A stretch of DNA of 28,730 nucleotides from CAYRGS01 sp964423875. Lineage in GTDB: Bacteria > UBA8248 > JACPRG01 > G963555815. The first letter of the stretch is position 1; each line of letters begins with the position of its first letter. Position numbers and translations under genes: made by a program. The notes under the pieces are model-generated. The model was not told the DNA's origin and searched no databases. It saw only the letters and a list, made by a program, of their open reading frames with translations. Shown here piece after piece: positions 8,110 to 15,745 of this stretch. Location of the stretch: NCBI GenBank assembly GCA_964423875.1, contig CAYRGS010000041.1, positions 1 to 28,730 of the forward strand, given 5' to 3'.

Positions 8110-8275
8110 GGAGCGCGTGAGAGAGCGGGTCCGACGGGAATTTCAGCCGACGACAACGCCGGAGTCGTATACAATGCCCGGAGCCGTATCTACAAAACTG
8201 AATTCTCAATCCGCGGAGAGTCGCCGACCCGCCGCCGTCACGAAGATCGGGGAACCGCCCCGGAGAGGATAAATC
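8110..8275. other. Spacer between CodA-like and nitrilase genes
   Basis: These 166 bases contain no gene. Two imperfect copies of CGGAGTCGTAT / CGGAGCCGTAT occur about 18 bases apart near 8161-8190; whether they are an operator is unknown. GGAGAGG just upstream of 8276 is the ribosome site of the next gene. Confidence 0.35.
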
Positions 8276-9107
8276 ATGAAGGTTCGCGTGGCCGCCGCTC
8301 AGCCGATGACGTTTCAGAAGGAACGGGAGCCGGAAAACCTGCCTGCCGCGCTCAAATACATCCGCCAGGCGGCGGAGGAAGGAGCCAAGTTCATCTGTTT
8401 TCCGGAGGGCTATCCCGGGCCTTATTCCGGCTCGATGGACTTCGACCCCACCGGAGAACTGGGCACCGCCGCGAAGAAAAACGGAATCTACGTTCTTGCC
8501 GGAGGCTTGGAGGAGGCCGGTCCCAACGCCTTTTACAACCTGCTCGATTTCTACACCCCCGAGGGGAAGATGGCCTACCGATACAAACGCTGCCAGAGCG
8601 CGGGCGACGGCGTGGACCTCCCTCTCTTTGGACGCCACGTCCGGGAAGGGGACGAGCTGAAGGTCATGGAAACCCCTCACGGCAATGTTGGGCTTCAGGT
8701 CTGCTCGGAGATCTTCTCGCCCGAGATGTCACGGGTTCTCGCGCTCGACGGGGCGGACATCATTTTTTACCCCGCGGGCGGGATGTTCTATGAGGTCTCC
8801 GAGTCGTGGCGGATATTGGTCCGCGCGCGGGCCATCGAGNNNNNNNNNNTACGTCTACTCTGTCATGGGCCAGAACCTGTTGGGGATGGAGAGGGGCATC
8901 GCGGCCATCGCCGGGCCGGAAGGTCTTTTGGTCGAACGGGACACACCGGGACTGATCATCGCCGATCTGGACCTCGACCGGCTGAAGTATCTGCGTGAAA
9001 CCAAAGAAGATCTGGTCATGCCCAAGCCGTACCGGGCGATTCCGGGGCTGATGGATTCGTGGAGAAAGCCGGAGCTTTACGGGCGGATTATGGAAGAGAA
9101 GGGCTAA
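8276..9107 (+). CDS. Carbon-nitrogen hydrolase (nitrilase superfamily), interrupted by assembly gap
   Basis: The triad is present before the gap: Glu44 in CFPEGYPGPY, Lys104 in AYRYKRCQ and Cys143 in LQVCSEIFSPE. Ten N at 8840-8849 fall after RARAIE. The protein then resumes as YVYSVMGQNLLGMERG in a different reading frame. Nitrilase-fold proteins normally read RARAIEN-x-x-YV here, so the break is an assembly placeholder of arbitrary length and not a true frameshift; the real missing stretch should be a multiple of three. The C-terminus PKPYRAIPGLMDSW is typical of a ~280-residue amidase. The terminal TAA (9105-9107) lies in the CTAA that borders repeat copy 3. Probably cotranscribed with the CodA-like gene. 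Confidence 0.85.
8840..8849. other. Assembly gap (10 N)
   Basis: Ten undetermined bases lie inside the nitrilase gene. The length is a placeholder: the flanking coding sequences are out of frame with ten bases between them but would be in frame with any multiple of three. Confidence 0.98.
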
Positions 9108-9435
9108 CCCGCATATCTCACAAAGCTGATGGTTTCGTGTTTCGCTTAGCGAAGGGATGGCCATCGGGAGTTTTGTCGCGTTGAAGGTGGCGAATACACG
9201 CAACGGTCGGTTTTTCGGGCGGGGACCCGGGAAAACCCCAACGGGTAAACAGGGTCTTTTCGTCGTAGGGGCTGGTCTTGAGCCGGTTGGCTCCCTCTCC
9301 CGGCCCGTCACACTCCCATGCGGAACACAATGCTGGAACTTGGTCAGCACCCGTCCGTTGGTAAATTATTGAAAGCTACCTGGTTCAATCGATCTACACC
9401 ATTGAGGCGTTTTAGTTGGTGAAAATCCGGGCTAA
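9104..9435 (+). repeat. MITE-like intergenic element, copy 3
   Basis: A 332-bp element between two convergent genes, with CTAA at both edges (9104-9107 and 9432-9435). The inverted ends are CCCGCATATCTCAC and GTGAAAATCCGGG. The interior matches copy 1 in inverted orientation and copy 2 in the same orientation. The left CTAA carries the TAA of the upstream gene; the right one, read on the minus strand, carries the TAG of the facing gene. No coding sequence inside. Confidence 0.82.
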
Positions 9436-10790
9436 GATTTCGCCGCTTTCCGCACCAGCTTGAGCGCCATTTCGTTCTGCTTGGCGATGACCTGCCCGAT
9501 GTCCACGCCGATCACCTCGCCCTTGTCGACTCTCAGCTCCCCGTTCACAAACGAGTAGTCCACCTTCGGCACGCCGCAGAAGACCAGCGCCGCCACGTAG
9601 TCGTGGTTCGCCCCGGCAAACTGGATCTGGTTCAGGTTCACGCCAATCACGTCCGCCGCCTTACCGGGGGCCAACACGCCGATGTCGTCCCTGCCCAGCA
9701 CCGCCGCCCCCGTCTTGGTCCCCATCCTCAAAACGTCGCGCGCCGAGATGTCGGACTCGGAGTACCGGATCCGCTGGATCAGAAGGCTTTGCCGGGCCTC
9801 GTTGAAGAGGTGCGAGCTGTCGTTGCTGGCGCTTCCGTCCACCCCCAAGCCCACGTTCACCCCGGCCCGGAGCATGTCCACCACCGGGGCGATGCCCGAG
9901 CTCAGCCGCATGTTGCTCACCGGGCAATGCGCGACGCCGCCGCCGAGTCCAGCCATCCTTTTGACCTCGGCGTCGTTGAGCCAGACGCTGTGGGCGTGAA
10001 AGCAACGCTCGTCCATCCACCCCGCGTCTTCCATGAAGTCGAACGGCCGCTTGCCAAAATAGTGCGCACAATACTCCACCTCGTCCTTCGTCTCCGCCAG
10101 ATGGGTGTGACACTGAACGCCCGGATAGCTGTCGGCCATCTTCCTGGATTCGCGGTAAAGGTCCGCGCTCGCGTTGAAGGGTGCGCAGGGGCCAACGCAG
10201 ATCCGCGTCATCCCGCAGGGCTCGGCTTCGTGCCATTCCTCGATCAACGACCGCGTCGCCTTGTGGACGGCGTCGTCGTCCTGAACAATTTCGGGGTCAA
10301 GGTCGAACCCCGGCGAGAGCGCCCCCCGGGCCAAATGGAACCGGAGTCCGACCTCCCGCACCGCCCGGATTTCATGAGACGCAATCTCGGGGGAACGCCT
10401 CGGATGGATGTAGCAGTGATCGACCGCCGTCGTGCAGCCGGACAAGAGAAGCTCGACCGCGATGGTCCTGCCGGCCGAGGCCGCCATTTCGTGGTCCAGG
10501 TTGCGCCAGACCTTGAAGTTCTCGACGATCCAATCGAAAAGCTTCGCGTCCTGCGTCTTGGGCAGGTTGCGCGTCAGCGACTGGAAGAAGTGATGGTGGG
10601 TGTTGATCAACCCCGGCATGAAGAGATGTCCGCGCCCGTCAATCGTCCGGTCGGGCTGGATATCCGAGGCGACGTCCGCCCCGATCGACCGTACTGTCGC
10701 CCCTTCGATGAGCAGGCTCGCGCCCTGGAGGGGCTCCTCGTCAACGTCGGCGACCAGAAGATCGATATCCCGGATCAGCGTTGTGCTCAT
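9432..10790 (-). CDS. 8-oxoguanine deaminase-like amidohydrolase
   Basis: A 452-residue metal-dependent amidohydrolase. Metal ligands are visible as H65-x-H67 in GLINTHHHFFQSL, the His of THLAET, the His of HAHSVWL and the Asp of GVDGSASND. The HHHFFQSLTR and QDAKLFDW segments closely resemble the 8-oxoguanine deaminase group (Pseudomonas PA0142 type), which converts 8-oxoguanine to urate and ammonia in the cytoplasm. Related TrzN/AtzB/SsnA-type enzymes share the scaffold, so the exact substrate is inferred. It lies 7 bp downstream of a BMP-family transporter permease gene and ends the transporter operon, which strongly suggests that the imported compound is its substrate or precursor. Confidence 0.8.
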   Translation of the reverse strand: MSTTLIRDIDLLVADVDEEPLQGASLLIEGATVRSIGADVASDIQPDRTIDGRGHLFMPGLINTHHHFFQSLTRNLPKTQDAKLFDWIVENFKVWRNLDHEMAASAGRTIAVELLLSGCTTAVDHCYIHPRRSPEIASHEIRAVREVGLRFHLARGALSPGFDLDPEIVQDDDAVHKATRSLIEEWHEAEPCGMTRICVGPCAPFNASADLYRESRKMADSYPGVQCHTHLAETKDEVEYCAHYFGKRPFDFMEDAGWMDERCFHAHSVWLNDAEVKRMAGLGGGVAHCPVSNMRLSSGIAPVVDMLRAGVNVGLGVDGSASNDSSHLFNEARQSLLIQRIRYSESDISARDVLRMGTKTGAAVLGRDDIGVLAPGKAADVIGVNLNQIQFAGANHDYVAALVFCGVPKVDYSFVNGELRVDKGEVIGVDIGQVIAKQNEMALKLVRKAAKS

Positions 10791-10797
10791 GAGGGCC

Positions 10798-11733
10798 TCA
10801 ATCCTTTATGTAGGGCTGGGTGATGGCCGCCGGCATGCGAGTGCTGCCGACAACACCGGCGTACACCAGCAGGGTCAACAGGTACGGCATCATGCGGAGA
10901 ATGTGAAATGAAACCGGGAAGCCCAGTGCCTCCATCCGCAGGCTCAGGGCTTCGGTGGCCCCAAACAGAAGGGCCACGGCCGCCGCGCGGTACGGAAACC
11001 ACTTGGCCACGATCACAATAGCCAAGGCAATGAACCCCCGCCCACCCGTCATGCCTTCGACGAAGGAGTCAAGCTGGCTGATGGAGAGATAGGCGCCGCC
11101 GGCGCCGGCGAGCATGCCGGAGATGATGATCGTCAGATAGCGGACCCCGGAAACCGAGATGCCCGTGCTGTCCGCGGCGCGTGGGTGCTCACCCACCGCA
11201 TCGATGTGAAGGCCCCACCGGGTTCGGAACAGGACCCAAGCCGCGACGGGAAGAATCATAAACGCAACGTATGCCAAAGGGGAGTGATGGAAGAAGATCT
11301 CGCCGAGGACCGGGAGGTCCGTGAGGCCGGAAATTTCCACCGGCTTGAATCCCACCACCTTGGGGTTCTTTCCCACGCCCCAGAGCGTGCGGCTCAGGAA
11401 GGTCGTCAATCCCAGGGCCGCTATGTTCAGGGCGAGTCCGGTCACAATTTGATCACCCGCCAGCGAGACGGCCACATAAGCGAGGATGGACGCGAACAGG
11501 GCCCCCACGAGGATGGCGGCCAGAACCCCCATCCAGGGATTCCCCCAGACGAAGGTTCCTGCCACCGCCGCGAACGCACCGAACAACATCATGCCCTCCA
11601 GGCCGATGTTGACGACGCCGGAACGCTCTGCGAACAACTCCCCCAAGCTCAGGAACACCAGGGGGACTGCGAGTCGGACGGAGGCCGAGAGGAAGTCCAC
11701 GGAAAAGAAGAGCTGTTCAATGGAGCCGAGCAT
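10798..11733 (-). CDS. ABC transporter permease, BMP-type nucleoside/nucleobase importer (second permease)
   Basis: A 311-residue polytopic inner-membrane protein. The hallmark of the RbsC-like branch used with BMP proteins is present: ERSGVVNIGLEGMMLFGAF near residues 35-55. Several further hydrophobic stretches follow (for example VYAGVV near the C-terminus). It resembles YufQ/NupQ of nucleoside importers. Its start overlaps the preceding permease gene by 17 bp, and it ends 7 bp before the deaminase gene, so the five genes form one operon. The two different permeases should form a heterodimeric channel. Confidence 0.88.
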   Translation of the reverse strand: MLGSIEQLFFSVDFLSASVRLAVPLVFLSLGELFAERSGVVNIGLEGMMLFGAFAAVAGTFVWGNPWMGVLAAILVGALFASILAYVAVSLAGDQIVTGLALNIAALGLTTFLSRTLWGVGKNPKVVGFKPVEISGLTDLPVLGEIFFHHSPLAYVAFMILPVAAWVLFRTRWGLHIDAVGEHPRAADSTGISVSGVRYLTIIISGMLAGAGGAYLSISQLDSFVEGMTGGRGFIALAIVIVAKWFPYRAAAVALLFGATEALSLRMEALGFPVSFHILRMMPYLLTLLVYAGVVGSTRMPAAITQPYIKD

Positions 11734-12805
11734 ATCGGAGCTCCTGCCTCTTCATGATTTTTCTAAGCACGCCCTGGGAGGAGGCCACGATGAGCAGCAC
11801 AATCGCCAACCCCTGGACAACCAGAATCACGGCCGAGGGAACTCCCATCGTCTGTTGCAGGTTGTCGGAGCCCGAATCCAGCAACCCAAACAGAAGAGCG
11901 GCCAGAACAACGCCGAAGGGCTGAGTCCGCCCCACCAGGGCGACGGCGATCCCCGTAAAACCGTAGCCGGGCGAGAAAAAATCGCTCAAACGGAGCTGGA
12001 CGCCGTGGATTTCGGCCGTGCCAGCAAGGCCCGCGAGCCCGCCCGCCAGGAACATGGAAAGGACGGTGCTCCGCAGGACGTTGATTCCAACGAAGCGCGC
12101 GGACGAGGAGCCCGCTCCCGTCGCCCGGATCTCGAACCCGACGCGGGTCCGCCACAGAAACACATAGACTACAACGGCCGCAGCCAGTGCCAGAAAGATT
12201 CCAAGATGGATGCCGGACGGTTCGTGGAGAACGGGGAACTGGGCCGATTCGGGGACCTGCGGGGACCAGGGATAATAGCTGGCCTTATCCAGCATGGGAC
12301 CGTGAACCAGATAGCTCACGATCCAGAAGGCGATGTAATTCAACATGATGGTCGTGATGATCTCGTTGAGGCCGAACCGGGCGCGCATCCATCCGGCCAT
12401 CGCGCCCCAGCCTCCCCCCGCCAGGAAGCTCCCGACAAGGACGATGGGAAAATGAAGCGCCCAGGGCATCGCCGGCAGATAAACGGCGAGGGCCGTCGAA
12501 GCCAGGGCCCCCATGTAGAGCTGGCCCTCGCCCCCGATGTTGAACAGTCCGCACCGCAAGGCCAGGCCGACGCTGAGCCCCACGAAAAGCAAGGGGATGG
12601 TCCGCGTAATTCCCAGTCCAAACCCCGCAGCGGTTCCAAAGGCCCCCTTCCACAGCGCCGCATAGGCCCCGAGGGGATTGATTCCGATGCTCCCGATGAT
12701 GGCCCCCCCCATCAGGAGGGCGAACCCCACCGCCAGAAGGGGGGAAAGGACCTGGAACGCCGCGTAATAGCGGAGGCGATGCGATCTGGGTTCTCCACCG
12801 GTCAT
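11717..12805 (-). CDS. ABC transporter permease, BMP-type nucleoside/nucleobase importer (first permease)
   Basis: A 362-residue membrane protein of the YufP/NupP branch. After a first hydrophobic helix (~residues 15-40) it shows LRCGLFNIGGEGQLYMGAL, the equivalent of the permease motif, and later the GYGFTGIAVALVG segment characteristic of this group. Its ATG overlaps the ATPase stop by four bases (ATGA, 12802-12805). The longer first permease and shorter second permease in this order are typical of BMP-type importers. A large plus-strand open frame covering it is only a shadow of the GC-rich codon pattern. Confidence 0.88.
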   Translation of the reverse strand: MTGGEPRSHRLRYYAAFQVLSPLLAVGFALLMGGAIIGSIGINPLGAYAALWKGAFGTAAGFGLGITRTIPLLFVGLSVGLALRCGLFNIGGEGQLYMGALASTALAVYLPAMPWALHFPIVLVGSFLAGGGWGAMAGWMRARFGLNEIITTIMLNYIAFWIVSYLVHGPMLDKASYYPWSPQVPESAQFPVLHEPSGIHLGIFLALAAAVVVYVFLWRTRVGFEIRATGAGSSSARFVGINVLRSTVLSMFLAGGLAGLAGTAEIHGVQLRLSDFFSPGYGFTGIAVALVGRTQPFGVVLAALLFGLLDSGSDNLQQTMGVPSAVILVVQGLAIVLLIVASSQGVLRKIMKRQELRYARLH

Positions 12806-14322
12806 GACGCCTCCGCCAGAGCGCCGGCCATCCAGAGCCCGAGGGTCAGCTCGTCCGCCTCGGGCCCAGCGACCTCTCCCTGGATACGCCCTTCGTAGAG
12901 GACCGCGATCCGATCGCTGAGGCTCATGATCTCGGAGAGCTCGCTGGAGATGAACAGGATCGCCGATCCCTTTTCCCGCTGCTCCAGGATTTTCTTGTAG
13001 ACGAACTCGGTGGCCCCCACATCGAGGCCCCGGGTGGGGTTCATCGCGATCAACAGATCCGGGGGCTTCAACATCACTCGGGCGAAGATGACCTTTTGCT
13101 GGTTGCCCCCGGAGAGGGCTGCGATGCTAAGGGTCTGCGAAGGCGGCCGGATGTCATGGTCCCGGATGAGGCTGCGGCTTTGCTCCTCGATGACGCGGCC
13201 TTCGAGAAAACCCCTGCGGCAGAAAGGCTGTTCATGGAAGCGTTCCAGAAGGAGGTTTTCCCGGACAGTCAAATCGAGGATAAGTCCCATCCCGTGACGG
13301 TCCTGGGGGATGCGGCCCACGGATCGGGCCGTGAGGTCACGGGGGGTCCATCCTCGGATGTCTTCTCCCTTGACGCGGACGGTTCCGGAGCGCGGCGTTC
13401 CCAGGCCGAAGATCACCTCCGCCAGCTCGCGCTGCCCGTTCCCGTCCACGCCTGCGATCCCCAGAATTTCCCCCCGCCGGACCACCAAGCTCAGGTCATT
13501 GAGGAAAACCACGCCGTCGTCGTCCTCGACGCAGACCCCCTCGAGTTCCAGGACAGGCGGGCCGGGCGGGCGCTCCGCTTTGGCGAAGTCGAAGACCACC
13601 GGACGCCCTACCATCATCCGGGCCAACCCCGACGGGGAGGTTTCGGCCGTACGAACGGTTTCGACCACCTGTCCCTGGCGCAGGACCGTCACCCGGTCGG
13701 TCACCTTCATCACCTCCTCGAGCTTGTGCGAGATGAAGACGATGGAAACCCCCTCTTCCACCAGTGTGCGCAAGGTCCGGGCCAGTTCGGCAAATTCCTG
13801 GGGGGTGAGGACAGCGCTCGGCTCATCGAGGATGAGGAGCCGGGCCTTCCGGTAGAGGGCCTTTAGAATCTCGATCTTCTGCCGGGTTCCCAGCGGCAGG
13901 AGCTCTGTAATAGCCTGGGGGTCCAGGTCCATCTTGAAACGCTCGGCCAAGGTGCGGACATCACCTGCCAGACGGTCCAGATGAAGCATGGGATTGCGGA
14001 GCTCACGAAGGCCCATCGCAACGTTTTGGACGACCGAAAACGTCGGGACCAGCATGAAGTGCTGATGAACCATCCCGATCCCCTCTCGGATGGCGGCCTT
14101 GGGCGATGGGATGCGAACCTCACGGCCGTCCATGTAGATCTTTCCCCCATCCGGGCGGTAGAGACCAGTCAGGACATTCATCAGGGTCGTCTTCCCGGCT
14201 CCGTTCTCTCCAAGGAGGGCATGCACCTCTCCCGGGGCCACCTCGAACGTAACACGGTCGTTGGCAACGACCCCGGGAAACACCTTGGTGATTTCTTCCA
14301 TCCGAAGAATGGGTTCGGGCAT
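12802..14322 (-). CDS. ABC transporter ATP-binding protein with two nucleotide-binding domains
   Basis: A 506-residue tandem ATPase of the YufO/NupO/RbsA type. The first domain has Walker A GENGAGKTT (residues ~38-46), a divergent signature LPLGTRQK and Walker B LLILDEPSAVLTP. The second domain has a degenerate Walker A (GVDGNGQRE) but a good LSGGNQQK signature and PTRGLDVGA. This asymmetry is normal in the family. It energises import by the two downstream permeases. It is preceded by a hairpin in the 88-bp spacer after the binding-protein gene, and its own ribosome site is poor, which would keep its expression below that of the binding protein. Confidence 0.92.
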   Translation of the reverse strand: MPEPILRMEEITKVFPGVVANDRVTFEVAPGEVHALLGENGAGKTTLMNVLTGLYRPDGGKIYMDGREVRIPSPKAAIREGIGMVHQHFMLVPTFSVVQNVAMGLRELRNPMLHLDRLAGDVRTLAERFKMDLDPQAITELLPLGTRQKIEILKALYRKARLLILDEPSAVLTPQEFAELARTLRTLVEEGVSIVFISHKLEEVMKVTDRVTVLRQGQVVETVRTAETSPSGLARMMVGRPVVFDFAKAERPPGPPVLELEGVCVEDDDGVVFLNDLSLVVRRGEILGIAGVDGNGQRELAEVIFGLGTPRSGTVRVKGEDIRGWTPRDLTARSVGRIPQDRHGMGLILDLTVRENLLLERFHEQPFCRRGFLEGRVIEEQSRSLIRDHDIRPPSQTLSIAALSGGNQQKVIFARVMLKPPDLLIAMNPTRGLDVGATEFVYKKILEQREKGSAILFISSELSEIMSLSDRIAVLYEGRIQGEVAGPEADELTLGLWMAGALAEAS

Positions 14323-14344
14323 TGTGGGCTGCTGTTCAGAGGAA

Positions 14345-14388
14345 GCTCTGCGGGGAAAGGCGAGGAACCCCGGCTTTCCCCGCAGAGC
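14345..14388 (-). promoter_or_regulatory. Stem-loop between binding-protein and ATPase genes
   Basis: GCTCTGCGGGGAAAG (14345-14359) and CTTTCCCCGCAGAGC (14374-14388) form a perfect 15-bp stem with a 14-base loop in the spacer between the binding-protein stop and the ATPase start. No U-tract follows on the minus strand, so an mRNA-stabilising or partially attenuating structure is more likely than a full terminator. Such structures are known after periplasmic binding-protein genes, where they keep binding protein in excess over the membrane components. Confidence 0.7.
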
Positions 14389-14410
14389 GGAGACCGACTG
14401 TTAGCGTTCG

Positions 14411-15403
14411 CTAGTTCTTCTTGGGTTTCGCAATGAACGGAACCTTGATTTTTCCACTAATTATGTCGGCTCGAATCCTCAAAACCTTGTCCTGTATGGC
14501 CTTGGGAACATTATTGTGGAATTCGGAGAGATCCGTGACGCCACCGATACTCATGGGAATGACATACAAGCCCGCCTTCCACGTCCCATCCTTGAAGTAG
14601 TCCAGCGTGGGCTTTATGGCGGTTCCGCCGTAATCGACGAGCTGGGTCACGATGATCGACTTTGGAGCAGCTTTGTATTGATCCAGCCCATTGCCGATAG
14701 CCAAAACACCCTTCTCCTGAGCCGCCTGGACAACGGCCAGTCCCGCGTGATCCGCAACGTGATGGATAACGTCGGCACCGGCGCTGATCTGGGCCAAGGC
14801 TGCTTCTTTTCCCTTCGTCAGATCCTCGAAGGTGCTGATGTAGACGATGTTCACCTTCACCTTGGGATTGACCGCCTTGGCGCCGAGACGCAAGGCCTCG
14901 AGCTGGGAGACGATGGACGGAAACGGGAAACCGCCGATGGCCCCGATGCGGTTCGTCTTTGTCATCAGACCCGCCAAGGCGCCGACGACATAGCCGCTCT
15001 CGTTGCTGCCGATTTGAAGCGTCAGGACGTTTTTCTGTTTCTTGTCCGCGTTCACACCCCCCACGATGTTGATGAACTTGGTCTTGGGATACTTGGGCGC
15101 GACTTTCATGATAGGATCGCCAAACTCATAACCCTGCCCAACGACCACCTCGTAACCCTGAGCGGCATAGTTGCGCAACGTCGAGACGAATTTGGGCGGA
15201 GGGGTGTTTTCCGAAAACGCAACCTTGATGCCCCGCTTTTTGAGCCGCATCAACGCCTCGTAACCGCTCTGGTTGAAGCCTAGGTCATTGATGGTCCCCG
15301 GGAAGACCCAGGCCACCCTCTTTTCCGCCCCGGCCTGCCCTCCGCCCAGGAATGTCGCAACAAGAAAGAGAATGCCCGATAAACCGATAAGAAACCGTTT
15401 CAT
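14411..15403 (-). CDS. BMP family ABC transporter substrate-binding protein
   Basis: A 330-residue secreted protein. Residues 1-26 form a signal peptide (MKRFLIGLSGILFLVATF, then cleavage after AGA) with no lipobox cysteine, so it is a soluble periplasmic protein. The mature start RVAWVFPGTINDLGFNQSGYE matches the BMP/PnrA family, whose members bind nucleosides or related compounds; the N-D-x-G-F-N-x-S segment is the family's ligand-site signature. The ATG at 15403 is preferred over one 63 bases upstream because GGGGGGAGAAA directly precedes it and it begins the signal peptide. First gene of the transporter operon. The downstream deaminase suggests a purine-like ligand; this is inference. Confidence 0.9.
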   Translation of the reverse strand: MKRFLIGLSGILFLVATFLGGGQAGAEKRVAWVFPGTINDLGFNQSGYEALMRLKKRGIKVAFSENTPPPKFVSTLRNYAAQGYEVVVGQGYEFGDPIMKVAPKYPKTKFINIVGGVNADKKQKNVLTLQIGSNESGYVVGALAGLMTKTNRIGAIGGFPFPSIVSQLEALRLGAKAVNPKVKVNIVYISTFEDLTKGKEAALAQISAGADVIHHVADHAGLAVVQAAQEKGVLAIGNGLDQYKAAPKSIIVTQLVDYGGTAIKPTLDYFKDGTWKAGLYVIPMSIGGVTDLSEFHNNVPKAIQDKVLRIRADIISGKIKVPFIAKPKKN

Positions 15404-15745
15404 TTTTCTCCCCCCTCTAGGGCGATTCGGAAAACAAAGCCGCGTAACGACAACGGAATAACCCAAGTCGACGCGGACCAGCCATTTTCTACTAGGCTCA
15501 GAATGCTCAAGTACTTACATTTTCCAGCAATCCAGCCTCAAATGCAAGCGGGATCTCCGCTCAGGGTTTCCGAGAGTCATCCGTTACTCCAATGGCTCAG
15601 TCGCACATCTCTCCGGGGAATAATCCTTCATCCGGTTCATCTATTTTGGGAGATTCACTTGTCCGAAGAGAAGAACCGACTTGGTTTGGACACCCTGTGA
15701 TCCACGGAGTTGCAGATTCAAATGGAGGGACATCCAATCAGGCAT
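15404..15745. other. Intergenic region upstream of transporter operon
   Basis: These 342 bases separate the alpha/beta hydrolase stop from the binding-protein start and should contain the promoter of the transporter operon. The stretch is clearly less GC-rich than its surroundings (for example 15481-15540). Small plus-strand open frames here are not protein-like. I found no purine-riboswitch core, no repeat copy and no strong promoter match by eye. Confidence 0.45.

Noticed and set aside
11486..12898. 470-residue plus-strand open frame across the permease genes
   Set aside because: It is antisense to two well-supported permeases, is rich in Gly/Arg/Pro/Gln without domain character, and arises from GC-rich codon bias.
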